Assembly (NCBI GenBank): GCA_019416775.1
Contig: DXWR01000315.1
Location: 1 to 18,564 of the forward strand
Direction of reading: 5' to 3'
Length of the DNA: 18,564 bases
Source: Oscillospiraceae bacterium
GTDB taxonomy: Bacteria; Bacillota; Clostridia; Oscillospirales; Ruminococcaceae
Shown: positions 1-6,528 of the stretch, piece by piece
Numbering within the stretch: the stretch's first letter is position 1
Layout: every line of letters begins with the position of its first letter
Translations under genes and position numbers: made by a program
The notes under the pieces: generated by a model
Seen by the model: the letters and a program-made list of their open reading frames with translations, nothing else
What the model was told of the DNA's origin: nothing
The model's database searches: none

Positions 1-3
1 GAT

Positions 4-477
4 ATGGACCTGATCTACGGCTTTGCGGCCTGCCTCTGCATCACTTTGCTGGGCGCAGGGGTCTTTACCCTGCTGGTGCCCAAAGGCAGTTTGGAAGGGA
101 CGGTGAAATTTGCTTTGTCCTTATTTTTGGTAGCGGGATTCCTCCTTCCCTTTTTCGGCAATGCCCCCAATTGGGACCGGCTTTGGGATTCTACCCGCTG
201 GGAACAGCCCGCCCAAGATTTGACCCAACTGATGGATGACGTGTCCCTGGAGGTGACCCAAACCATGGTCAATCAACAGATCACCCTGCTGCTGGAGCAG
301 GAAGGCTATTCCCCTCAGCGGGTGGACAGCCGGATTCATACCACCTCGGAAGGAAGCATAGAAATAACCGAGCTGAATCTTTGGATGCCGGCGTCGGACA
401 AAAGCCGGGGAAGTGCCATCCGGCAGATTTTGGCCCAACAGGCGGGGCTGGAACAGGTTACGATAGAATGGGGGTGA
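4..477 (+). CDS. spoIIIAF: Stage III sporulation protein AF
   Basis: Membrane component of the SpoIIIA–SpoIIQ channel that connects mother cell and forespore during engulfment. The 157-residue product begins with two hydrophobic segments (about residues 5–25 and 34–51) separated by a short VPKGSLEG turn, followed by a soluble acidic/polar domain with a beta-alpha-beta look ending in QVTIEWG. This two-helix start plus soluble tail is the SpoIIIAF layout, although the protein is shorter than the roughly 206 residues of Bacillus subtilis. The ATG lies three bases from the window edge and the frame is open upstream, so no ribosome site can be seen and the true start could be earlier; the N-terminal pattern fits the family as called. 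The next gene, spoIIIAG, starts 4 bases after its stop. Sigma-E control from a promoter upstream of the window is expected from family knowledge. The family call rests mainly on position and membrane layout. Confidence 0.88.
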   Translation: MDLIYGFAACLCITLLGAGVFTLLVPKGSLEGTVKFALSLFLVAGFLLPFFGNAPNWDRLWDSTRWEQPAQDLTQLMDDVSLEVTQTMVNQQITLLLEQEGYSPQRVDSRIHTTSEGSIEITELNLWMPASDKSRGSAIRQILAQQAGLEQVTIEWG

Positions 478-481
478 GAAG

Positions 482-1036
482 GTGCCCAAATGGTTATGCG
501 CCCTCACTTCAGAAGGGGGGCGGAAAAAACGGGTCTGGCTGTTGCTGGGAGCGGGGGCGCTGCTCTGCCTGCTGGTGGCCTTCTGGCCGTTTGGAGGGCA
601 GGAAACTGCCCCTCAGCCCACCACCTCCCAGTCCCAGGACAGCTTTGAGGAGCAGTACCGGATGAGCCTGCAAACCCAGGTGGAGGAACTGCTGGAGCAG
701 ATGGCGGGAGTGGGGCAGGTGAAGGTATACCTCACCCTGAGCAGCACGCAGCAAACCCAATATCAGTCCGATTCCAGCCGCCAAACCGACCGCACCACCG
801 GCACCGAGCAGTCCTCTTACCAGGAAAATGCGGAGGAACAGGTGGTGTTGGTGGAGGACGACCAAGGCAATTCCAAAGCCCTGGTCAGTTCGGTGAAGCT
901 GCCTAAGGTGCAAGGGGTGGCGGTGATCTGTGACGGCGGGGACAGTCCTGCGGTGCAGAAAAACATCAGTGACGCCGTCAGCGCTTTGCTGGATATCGGC
1001 GCTTCCCAAATCAGTATTGCCCGCCGGGCGGGCTAA
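482..1036 (+). CDS. spoIIIAG: Stage III sporulation protein AG
   Basis: Ring-forming protein of the SpoIIIA channel in the outer forespore membrane. The 184-residue product has a short basic cytoplasmic start, one transmembrane helix at about residues 17–36 (WLLLGAGALLCLLVAFWPF), a Gln/Ser/Thr-rich linker, and a C-terminal ring-building domain. That domain opens with the helix EELLEQMAGVGQVKVYLTL and closes with LPKVQGVAVICDGGDSPAVQ and an amphipathic helix ending in ASQISIARRAG. The order matches SpoIIIAG, which is related to secretion-system ring proteins such as EscJ/PrgK. A Thr/Gln/Ser-rich insertion (about residues 95–120) sits inside the ring-building domain, as it does in Bacillus. The start is GTG at 482, chosen because GGTGAGAAG-like purine-rich sequence precedes it and because no ATG occurs before the membrane helix. 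It is the middle gene of the visible AF-AG-AH run. Confidence 0.92.
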   Translation: MPKWLCALTSEGGRKKRVWLLLGAGALLCLLVAFWPFGGQETAPQPTTSQSQDSFEEQYRMSLQTQVEELLEQMAGVGQVKVYLTLSSTQQTQYQSDSSRQTDRTTGTEQSSYQENAEEQVVLVEDDQGNSKALVSSVKLPKVQGVAVICDGGDSPAVQKNISDAVSALLDIGASQISIARRAG

Positions 1037-1065
1037 GCCAGAGATTTTCCGGGAGGGAGAGCAGT

Positions 1066-1683
1066 ATGAAGAAACCAAGTTTTCTCATTGGGAAAAAACA
1101 GATCGTGGCAGCGGCCATGCTCCTGCTGCTGGGCGGGGCGGTGTATGTAAACTGGATGTACGCCAACCAAGGCGGGGAAGAGCTGCTGGGGGAAGCGGTG
1201 CTCACCGCCGGGGACATCACCACCTCCCAAACCCAGGAAACCGACGGCACCGTGGAGCCCACCGCCCAGTCCGGCGCCACCCAGAATTATGGAGATGCAG
1301 TGTTGGTGGAGGGGGAAGCAGCCGGGGAGGATTACTTTGCCCAAGCCGCTTTAAACAAGGAGCGCAGCCGGGATGAAGCAGTGGCCACCGCCACCGGAGT
1401 CTTGGAACAGGCGGACGCCACCAACGAGGAGGTTGCCGCCGCAACCCAGAAGATCGTGGAGCTGTCCAAGCAGATTGAAGCGGAGAGCGCCATGGAGGAT
1501 TTGATTAAGGCCAAAGGATTTGAGCAGTGTGTGGTGTATTTGGGAGAGGATTCGGTGAATGTGGTGGTGCAGACCGAAGGGTTGGATGCCGCCCAGGCCG
1601 CCCAGATCAAAAGCGTGATTCTCTCTCAGGATCAGGATGTGAAGGCGGAACAGATTTCCATTACCGAGGTGGCGGCGCCGTAA
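1066..1683 (+). CDS. spoIIIAH: Stage III sporulation protein AH
   Basis: Mother-cell partner of forespore SpoIIQ; the two proteins meet across the intermembrane space and form the feeding-tube channel. The 205-residue product has a short basic N-terminus, a transmembrane helix at about residues 13–31, a long acidic, low-complexity stretch, an alpha-helical region (about 90–145) and a C-terminal YscJ/FliF-like ring-building domain. In that domain GFEQCVVYLGEDSVNVVVQ gives the two beta strands, and the second helix leads to VKAEQISITEV. The start is ATG with GGGAGG about 8 bases upstream. It is the last gene of the spoIIIA operon, 29 bases after spoIIIAG, and a hairpin lies shortly after the stop. 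No SpoIIQ or other forespore partner gene is visible in this window. Confidence 0.93.
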   Translation: MKKPSFLIGKKQIVAAAMLLLLGGAVYVNWMYANQGGEELLGEAVLTAGDITTSQTQETDGTVEPTAQSGATQNYGDAVLVEGEAAGEDYFAQAALNKERSRDEAVATATGVLEQADATNEEVAAATQKIVELSKQIEAESAMEDLIKAKGFEQCVVYLGEDSVNVVVQTEGLDAAQAAQIKSVILSQDQDVKAEQISITEVAAP

Positions 1684-1693
1684 TTTCATGGGG

Positions 1694-1736
1694 AAAGAGC
1701 AGGCAGCGGTGGGATTTTCCATCGCTGTTTCTCTTT
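1694..1736 (+). terminator. Hairpin after spoIIIAH, probable terminator
   Basis: A stem–loop starts 11 bases after the spoIIIAH stop. The inner stem CAGCGGTGG pairs with CCATCGCTG (9 bp, one G·U) around a GATTTT loop; after a small internal loop, AAAGAG pairs with CTCTTT. The 3' arm is U-rich (GTTTCTCTTT) but there is no clean T-run after it, so it may be a weak terminator or an mRNA-stabilising end. Its place between a sporulation operon and a vegetative promoter supports a termination role. Confidence 0.5.
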
Positions 1737-1759
1737 GGGAAAAAGGAGGCGGAAAGTGG

Positions 1760-1788
1760 TTGTTCTTTTGGTGAAATTGTGCTATACT
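1760..1788 (+). promoter_or_regulatory. Sigma-A-type promoter for the asp23–nusB run
   Basis: TTGTTC (1760–1765) and TATACT (1783–1788) are separated by exactly 17 bases, and TGC just before the −10 box makes an extended −10. Transcription would begin near 1795 and give a leader of about 105 bases before the asp23-family start. The site lies in the gap after the sporulation operon, where a vegetative promoter is needed for the essential genes that follow. The match is by eye. Confidence 0.6.
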
Positions 1789-1796
1789 AAACCTGA

Positions 1797-1867
1797 GCAT
1801 CTGCATACTCATCCCTATTTGCATAGGTTTCTAGGTGCTTTTGCGGTTTCGGTTGGACAGAAGCCGC
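1797..1867 (+). promoter_or_regulatory. Structured 5' leader with two hairpins
   Basis: Two stem–loops fill most of the untranslated leader. The first pairs GCATCT (1797–1802) with AGGTGC (1833–1838) and encloses CCTAT/ATAGG (1814–1827); four T residues follow. The second pairs GCGGTTTC (1843–1850) with GAAGCCGC (1860–1867) around a 9-base loop, with one G·U pair. It ends 15 bases before the ribosome binding site. No known riboswitch class is recognised, so this may only be local mRNA structure. Confidence 0.35.
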
Positions 1868-1899
1868 GATGCAGTATGGCCAAAAGGAGGCAACCCAGT

Positions 1900-2244
1900 A
1901 TGGATTTTCGTGAAAAACGGCACGATTTTACCTTGAACATTTCCGAACAGGTCATCGCTCAGATCGCCCAGCTGGTGGTCAGCGATGTTGAGGGGGTCGC
2001 CCAGGTGGTGGAGCCGCCCAAATCCTTCCGTCGGTGGCTGCTGCCCAAAACCACCCATCAGTTGGTGCAGATCACCCCGTTAAGCGACAGCGTGGAGATC
2101 AGCATTTTTGTGCTGCTTCACAATGGCTACCGCATCAAAGAGGTGGCGGAGCAGGTGCAAAACTGCGTCAAGCAGGCGGTGCAGGATCTCACCGGCAACA
2201 CGGTGAGCAAGGTCAATGTCTCCATTCAGGGGATTGCTGCCTGA
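1900..2244 (+). CDS. Asp23/Gls24 family envelope stress protein
   Basis: A 114-residue Asp23/Gls24 (DUF322) family protein, equivalent by position to Bacillus subtilis YqhY. The family is linked to the cell envelope and, for YqhY, to control of acetyl-CoA carboxylase; here no accB/accC genes lie next to it, so that link cannot be inferred. Visible family features are the start LNISEQVIAQIAQLVVSDVEG followed by EGVAQV, a strand-rich middle (VEISIFVLLHNGYRIKEVAE), an amphipathic helix (QVQNCVKQAVQDLTG) and the closing VSKVNVSIQGI. The frame is open back to a TTG at 1735, but the start is placed at ATG 1900 because AAAAGGAGG sits 9 bases upstream and the family conservation begins there. An in-frame ATG at 1876 overlaps the ribosome site region and is less likely. 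It is the first gene after the promoter at 1760 and is followed by nusB after 39 bases. Confidence 0.88.
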   Translation: MDFREKRHDFTLNISEQVIAQIAQLVVSDVEGVAQVVEPPKSFRRWLLPKTTHQLVQITPLSDSVEISIFVLLHNGYRIKEVAEQVQNCVKQAVQDLTGNTVSKVNVSIQGIAA

Positions 2245-2283
2245 GACTTTTGATTTTTTCACATAAAGGATTGTAGGAATAGT

Positions 2284-2697
2284 ATGGAACAACCTAAATT
2301 GAATCGCCATGAAATGCGCCGGGCAGCGTTTCTGCTGACCTTTGAACGGGAATTTTTCCCCGATCAGCCGGTGGAGGAGATGTTTGCCCAAGCCCAGGAC
2401 AGCGGGTTGGTGGAGTTTGACCAGGCTGCCCGCCAGATGTTTCTGGGAGTGGAGGCCCACAAAGAGGAGCTGGACCAAATCATCTCCCAATATTTGAAGA
2501 AGTGGACGCTGGCCCGAATCTCCAAGGTCAGCCTGGCTCTGCTGCGGCTGGCGGCCTATGAAATGAAATATTGCCAAAACCAGGTTCCCGGGGACATCGT
2601 CATCAGCGAAGCAGTGAAGTTGGCCCAGGAATACACCTCTCAGGAGGATGTCACCTTCATCAACGGGGTGCTGGCCAACCTGCAAAAGGATCTGTAA
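2284..2697 (+). CDS. nusB: Transcription antitermination factor NusB
   Basis: RNA-binding antitermination protein that, with NusE (ribosomal protein S10), binds boxA and keeps RNA polymerase elongating on rRNA operons. The 137-residue product is all-alpha with the usual NusB order: a basic N-terminal helix with RHEMRRAAFLLTFE, a helical middle, and the family signature near the C-terminus, where VISEAVKLAQEYTSQEDVTF leads into INGVLANL. The length is normal for the family (130–150 residues). The start is ATG with a modest purine-rich site (AAAGGA/AGGAA) upstream. It is in the usual asp23–nusB pairing. The next gene starts 3 bases after the stop, which indicates co-transcription. Confidence 0.95.
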   Translation: MEQPKLNRHEMRRAAFLLTFEREFFPDQPVEEMFAQAQDSGLVEFDQAARQMFLGVEAHKEELDQIISQYLKKWTLARISKVSLALLRLAAYEMKYCQNQVPGDIVISEAVKLAQEYTSQEDVTFINGVLANLQKDL

Positions 2698-2700
2698 GAG

Positions 2701-3639
2701 ATGGGCGTTTTTCTGGGAATCGACACCAGCAACTACACCACCTCCCTGAGCTTGTACGACCCGGATACCAATCAGGTGGAGATGGAAAAGCGGCTGCTGC
2801 CGGTGAAGCCGGGGCAGTGCGGCCTGCGCCAATCCGATGCGGTGTTTCTGCACGTGAAGCAGCTGGGAGAGCTGGCCCAAACCCTCTTTGCCCGCACCGG
2901 TGTTTCGCCGGAAGGGATCGGCTACAGCGCCTTTCCCAGACGGGTGGAGGGAAGTTATATGCCCTGCTTTTTGGTGGGGGAGATGTGCGCGCAGCTTTTG
3001 GCCGGCGCCTTTTCTCTGCCCCTCTATGCCTTTTCCCATCAGGAAGGGCATATTGCCGCCGCGCTGTATTCAGCGGGAGCGTTGGATTGGCTGGATGGGG
3101 AATTTTATGCCTTCCATGTTTCCGGCGGCACCACCGAAGGACTGCTGGTTTCCCCGGGGAATCCGGGGCTGAAGGTGCAGCGGATCTGCGCCACCCGGGA
3201 TCTCCATGCCGGCCAGGTCATTGACCGGGTGGGGGTGATGCTGGGATTGGATTTCCCTTGCGGCCCTGCTTTGGAGCAACTGGCGGCAGGCTGCACCCAA
3301 AAAATTAAGGTGCGTCCGGTGCTGAAGGAATGCGACTGCTGTTTGTCCGGCATTGAAAATCAGTGCCAGACCCTGCAAAACAAAGGGGAGAGCCGGGAAT
3401 ATATCGCCCGGTTCTGCCTGGAAAGCGTGTTGGCGGCAGTGGCGGGGATGACTCGCCGGATGATCCGTCAGTATGGGGAAAAGCCTTTGGTTTACGCCGG
3501 AGGCGTTATGAGCAACCGGCTGATTCGGACCGCCTTGGAACGAGAGTTTCATGGTTTGTTTGCCCAACCTCAGTTCAGCAGCGACAACAGCGCCGGCATT
3601 GCCGTTTTGGCAGCTCGGCAGCACGGGAAACAAGGATAG
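2701..3639 (+). CDS. TsaD/Kae1-like ASKHA-fold protein (M22 family paralogue)
   Basis: A 312-residue homologue of TsaD, the ATPase for tRNA N6-threonylcarbamoyladenosine synthesis, but probably not TsaD itself. Family landmarks in order: GIDTSNYTTS at residues 6–15, HQEGH at 113–117 (the HxxxH metal site), SGGTTEG at 141–147, HAGQVIDRVG at 169–178, GGVMSNRLIR at 267–276, and SDNSAGIAV at 294–302, which supplies the third metal ligand. Against bona fide TsaD, the first motif loses the acidic pair of TSCDET, and SGGHT becomes SGGTT. It is also shorter than TsaD (about 340). Such proteins are often labelled O-sialoglycoprotein endopeptidase, a historical name with no peptidase evidence here. The gene begins 3 bases after nusB and ends 10 before xseA, the place folD holds in Bacillus. 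Its substrate is unknown. Confidence 0.85.
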   Translation: MGVFLGIDTSNYTTSLSLYDPDTNQVEMEKRLLPVKPGQCGLRQSDAVFLHVKQLGELAQTLFARTGVSPEGIGYSAFPRRVEGSYMPCFLVGEMCAQLLAGAFSLPLYAFSHQEGHIAAALYSAGALDWLDGEFYAFHVSGGTTEGLLVSPGNPGLKVQRICATRDLHAGQVIDRVGVMLGLDFPCGPALEQLAAGCTQKIKVRPVLKECDCCLSGIENQCQTLQNKGESREYIARFCLESVLAAVAGMTRRMIRQYGEKPLVYAGGVMSNRLIRTALEREFHGLFAQPQFSSDNSAGIAVLAARQHGKQG

Positions 3640-3649
3640 GGAGGGGCCT

Positions 3650-4936
3650 ATGGAAGCAGAGATTTACAGCGTCTCCCAATTAAACCGCTATTTGAAACAG
3701 CGGTTGGACTTGGATCCGGTGTTGAGCCGGATCACTCTTCGAGGGGAGATTGGTACCTTCCACCGCCATCCCCGTTCCGGCCACTGCTATTTTACTTTGA
3801 AGGACGATCAAGCATCGGTGCGATGCGTCATGTTCCGCTACGCTGCCCAGTCCCTCTCCTTCCAACCTACGGAAGGGATGGCGGTGGTGGCCAAAGGATC
3901 GGTGCAGATCTACGAAAAGGAAGGGGCCCTTCAGGTCTATATCCAGGAGATGCAGCCCGATGGTTTGGGCGCGCTGTACCTGGCATTTGAACAATTAAAG
4001 AAAAAGCTGGCTTCTGCCGGATTATTTGATCCGGCTGTAAAAAAGCCGCTGCCCCGCTTTCCTCAAACCATCGGCGTGGTTACTTCTCCCAGCGGGGCCG
4101 CCCTCCAGGACATCATTCAAATCCTTTCCCGCCGGTATCCCTTGGTGGAGCTGCGGGTATACGGGGCATTGGTCCAAGGAGAAAAAGCGCCGGCCAGTCT
4201 CCGGGCTGCGGTGGCAAAGGCTGCCCAGGACCCGTTGGATCTTTTGATCATTGCCCGAGGCGGGGGTTCGGCGGAGGACCTGTTTTGCTTTAACGACGAG
4301 CAGCTGGCCTACGAGATCTACCGTTGTCCCATTCCGGTGATCAGTGCGGTAGGCCATGAGGTGGATTATACCATCTGCGATTTTGTGGCCGATTTGCGTG
4401 CTCCCACTCCCAGTGCCGCCGCGGAATTGGCGGTGCCGGATGCGGGGCAGATTTTAAGCGCTTTGGCGGACAGCCGCTACCGGCTCCAACGGGGCATGGA
4501 GCGGAAACTGAGCCAATCGCTGCAAAGCTTGTTACCTTTACAGCGCCGCCTATCCCGCTATCACCCCGCACGGATGCTGGAGCAGTCCGCCCAACGGCTG
4601 GACGATGCCTCCACTCGATTGGATCGGATCATTCAGAGCAAAATAAACCAGAAACAGCAAGAATTTTTGGCATTAACCGGACGTTTGGAGGCGTTAAGCC
4701 CCTTGGCAGTGCTGGGAAGAGGATATACCATCACCCAATGGCAAGGGCAAGCCATCACCTCTTTGGCTCAGGTTCGGCCGGGAAATGAAATTGTCACAAC
4801 TGTAAAGGATGGATCCTTTACATCTATAATAGGAGAAATTCATCATGGCACAGAAAAAAGTTTCCCTGGAAGAAAATCTCCAGACACTGGAAACCCTGGT
4901 GGATCAGCTGGAACAGGGCCAACTGGGGTTGAATGA
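3650..4936 (+). CDS. xseA: Exodeoxyribonuclease VII large subunit
   Basis: Catalytic subunit of exonuclease VII, which with XseB degrades single-stranded DNA from both ends. The 428-residue product has an N-terminal OB-fold (about 5–100) and a catalytic domain with the family motifs GVVTSPSGAALQDI (142–155), RRYP (161–164), IIARGGGSAEDLFCFNDE (200–217) and ISAVGHEVDYT (231–241), then APTPSAAAELAVP. A helical coiled region (about 265–370) is the XseB-binding arm. The frame is open upstream, but ATG 3650 is chosen because GGGAGGGG precedes it and the product then begins like the family (IYSVSQLNRY). Oddly, the frame does not stop near the xseB start: the last 30 residues or so are Gly/Pro-rich, do not resemble XseA tails, and are encoded inside xseB, a 92-base overlap. 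This may be a lost stop codon or a frameshift. Confidence 0.95.
   Translation: MEAEIYSVSQLNRYLKQRLDLDPVLSRITLRGEIGTFHRHPRSGHCYFTLKDDQASVRCVMFRYAAQSLSFQPTEGMAVVAKGSVQIYEKEGALQVYIQEMQPDGLGALYLAFEQLKKKLASAGLFDPAVKKPLPRFPQTIGVVTSPSGAALQDIIQILSRRYPLVELRVYGALVQGEKAPASLRAAVAKAAQDPLDLLIIARGGGSAEDLFCFNDEQLAYEIYRCPIPVISAVGHEVDYTICDFVADLRAPTPSAAAELAVPDAGQILSALADSRYRLQRGMERKLSQSLQSLLPLQRRLSRYHPARMLEQSAQRLDDASTRLDRIIQSKINQKQQEFLALTGRLEALSPLAVLGRGYTITQWQGQAITSLAQVRPGNEIVTTVKDGSFTSIIGEIHHGTEKSFPGRKSPDTGNPGGSAGTGPTGVE
4801..4822. repeat. Perfect 22-base inverted repeat before xseB
   Basis: TGTAAAGGAT is followed by GG and then its exact reverse complement, ATCCTTTACA. As RNA this gives a 9-bp stem with a UGGA loop, ending 8 bases before the AGGAGA ribosome site of xseB and inside the last codons of xseA. 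It could tune xseB translation or stabilise the message; as DNA it could be a protein-binding dyad. A TATAAT at 4825–4830 follows, but it lies too close to the ribosome site to serve xseB. Confidence 0.6.
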
Positions 4937-5078
4937 ATCTTTGGAACTGTATCAAAAAGGGGTCAAGCTGGTGCAGAGCTGTGAAAAACAGATCACCCAG
5001 GCCAAATTGAAGGTGACCCAGATCAGCGCGCAGGCAGAACCGGAAAGCGCTTTGCCGGAAGGAGGCGAGCAGGGATGA
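4845..5078 (+). CDS. xseB: Exodeoxyribonuclease VII small subunit
   Basis: Small helical subunit of exonuclease VII; several copies wrap the XseA coiled arm and are needed for activity and stability. The 77-residue product is almost wholly two antiparallel helices with the family pattern LETLVDQLEQGQLGLNESLE (about 17–36), LYQKGVKLVQSCEKQITQAK and a variable acidic tail. The length is typical (70–85). The start is ATG with AGGAGA 8 bases upstream. The first 92 bases also lie inside the xseA frame. The stop overlaps the next start as ATGA, so translation of ispA is probably coupled. Confidence 0.95.
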   Translation: MAQKKVSLEENLQTLETLVDQLEQGQLGLNESLELYQKGVKLVQSCEKQITQAKLKVTQISAQAEPESALPEGGEQG

Positions 5079-5956
5079 CCCAAGAAGAATTTCGGCGGCA
5101 GATGGCCATTGATGTGGAAACGATTGAGCAGCGGATGAGCCGCTTTTTGCGCAGCCAGCAGCCTCCCTATGAGGCGGTGCTGGAAGCCATGCGCTATTCT
5201 TTGCTGGGCGGCGGGAAACGGATCCGGCCCTTGCTGGTGCTGTGGTTTTGCCGTCTTTGCGGCGGGGAAGATAAGGACGCCTTAAACGCCGCCTGCGGCA
5301 TTGAAATGCTCCACACCTATTCTTTGATTCACGATGACCTCCCTTGCATGGACAACGACGACCTGCGCCGGGGACGTCCTTCCTGCCATAAAGCCTTTGG
5401 GGAAGCGGTAGCGCTGCTGGCGGGGGATGGACTTCTGACCATGGCCTTTGAAGCGGTGTGCAGCTGTCCCAACCGGGAACGAGCCGGGCAGGCTGCCCTG
5501 GAGCTGGCCCGCTTTGCCGGCGCCCGAGGTATGATCGGCGGGCAGACCATTGATTTGGAGCAGGAGGGAAAGGATACACCCCCAAAACTGCTGAACCGCC
5601 TGCACCGGCTGAAAACCGGAGCCTTGATTCGAGCGGCTTGCCGGATGGGCTGCATCTTAGGAGGCGGCACCCGGGAGCAGATCCACCTGGCGGACCGCTA
5701 CGGCCGTCATTTGGGGCTGGCCTTCCAGATCATCGACGACATTCTGGATGTCACCTCCACCACGGAGGATCTGGGCAAGCCCATCGGGTCCGATGCCCAG
5801 CAGCATAAAACCACCTATGTAACGTTGTACGGACTGGAAAAATCCAAGGAATTCGCCGCCATTCAAACCCAGAAAGCCCTGGACTGCCTGGAAAAGCTGG
5901 GCAACGCCCGGCATCTGGTGCAGCTTACCAACTGGCTGCTGGACCGCACCTATTAA
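5075..5956 (+). CDS. ispA: Polyprenyl synthetase, farnesyl diphosphate synthase type
   Basis: Condenses dimethylallyl or geranyl diphosphate with isopentenyl diphosphate to make farnesyl diphosphate, the precursor for undecaprenyl carrier lipid and quinones. The 293-residue product shows GGGKRIRP (45–52), the first aspartate motif DDLPCMD (87–93) followed by NDDLRRGRPSCH, GQTIDL (156–161), the KTGALI motif (180–185) and the second aspartate motif DDILD (221–225). The residues just before the first motif (YSLIHDD) are those of Escherichia coli IspA, which fits a C15 product; chain length is inferred. The length is normal. It starts 4 bases inside xseB (ATGA) with AGGAGGCGAG upstream. It stands two genes before dxs, so the isoprenoid entry and chain-elongation enzymes are made from one run. 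Confidence 0.95.
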   Translation: MTQEEFRRQMAIDVETIEQRMSRFLRSQQPPYEAVLEAMRYSLLGGGKRIRPLLVLWFCRLCGGEDKDALNAACGIEMLHTYSLIHDDLPCMDNDDLRRGRPSCHKAFGEAVALLAGDGLLTMAFEAVCSCPNRERAGQAALELARFAGARGMIGGQTIDLEQEGKDTPPKLLNRLHRLKTGALIRAACRMGCILGGGTREQIHLADRYGRHLGLAFQIIDDILDVTSTTEDLGKPIGSDAQQHKTTYVTLYGLEKSKEFAAIQTQKALDCLEKLGNARHLVQLTNWLLDRTY

Positions 5957-6018
5957 CTAAGACGGCGCATGAAGATAGAGAAAGAGATTGCAGTAGAAAT
6001 CGGAGGAAGCACAGGGAC

Positions 6019-6477
6019 ATGGAACAAATTCTCCAGTTGATTCAAAACTACCCCCTGATTGTAGCGGCGGCGTCCTGGGCGGCTGCCCAGGTGATGAAGG
6101 CCATTATCAACGCCCTGCAAACCAAGCAGTTCAAAGCGGAACGCTTGGTGGGCGCCGGGGGTATGCCTTCCTGCCATTCGGCGGCGGTGTGCGGTTTGAT
6201 GATGGCGTTGGCTCGGAGTGAAGGTATGGGAAACCCTGCCTTTGCCGTGGCCGTGCTGTTGGCCATTGTGGTGATGTATGACGCTATGGGTGTCCGCCGG
6301 GCAGCGGGAGAACAGGCAAAAGCGCTGAACCGTTTGGCCAAGAGCAAGCTGTTGGACGAGGAGGATCCCAATCTTCTTCCCGGCGATTTGAAGGAGTTTT
6401 TGGGACATACCCCGGTGCAGGTGCTGGCAGGAGCGTTGCTGGGGATTATGATCGCCATCTTCATCCCAGTTTTTTAA
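6019..6477 (+). CDS. DivPAP2/DUF212 family membrane phosphatase-like protein
   Basis: A 152-residue integral membrane protein of the DUF212 (PF02681) family, described as divergent PAP2 and related to Bacillus subtilis YuiD. Visible family motifs are GGMPSCHSA (about 49–57), YDAMGVRRAAGEQAKALN (about 90–107) and LKEFLGHTPVQVLAGALLG (about 125–143). Helices are predicted at about 8–30, 52–70, 73–91 and 132–151. The conserved Ser-His and Arg/His positions resemble those of PAP2 phosphatases but the order differs, so catalysis is unproven. The start is ATG with GGAGGAAG about 9 bases upstream. The gene sits between ispA and dxs, which suggests, as inference only, that it acts on a prenyl diphosphate or another lipid phosphate. 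No substrate is established for this family in bacteria as far as I know. Confidence 0.85.
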   Translation: MEQILQLIQNYPLIVAAASWAAAQVMKAIINALQTKQFKAERLVGAGGMPSCHSAAVCGLMMALARSEGMGNPAFAVAVLLAIVVMYDAMGVRRAAGEQAKALNRLAKSKLLDEEDPNLLPGDLKEFLGHTPVQVLAGALLGIMIAIFIPVF

Positions 6478-6528
6478 GGCAGGTTCCCACAGCAGAGGGA
6501 AGAACATCATAGACGGGAGCAGACTGAA

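Noticed and set aside
1735..1899. N-terminal extension of the asp23-family protein to a TTG at 1735
   Set aside because: The extension covers the promoter and leader, is unlike the family, and a much better ribosome site lies before ATG 1900.
1869..1913. Short upstream reading frame (14 codons) overlapping the asp23-family start
   Set aside because: It has no ribosome site of its own and its sequence is explained by the strong site serving ATG 1900.
2080..3051. Open frame of 323 codons on the minus strand across asp23, nusB and the TsaD-like gene
   Set aside because: It spans three real genes and their gaps on the opposite strand with no recognisable domain or ribosome site.
4825..4830. TATAAT as a −10 box for an xseB promoter
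   Set aside because: The best −35 at the right spacing is poor (3 of 6), and transcription would begin inside or after the xseB ribosome site.
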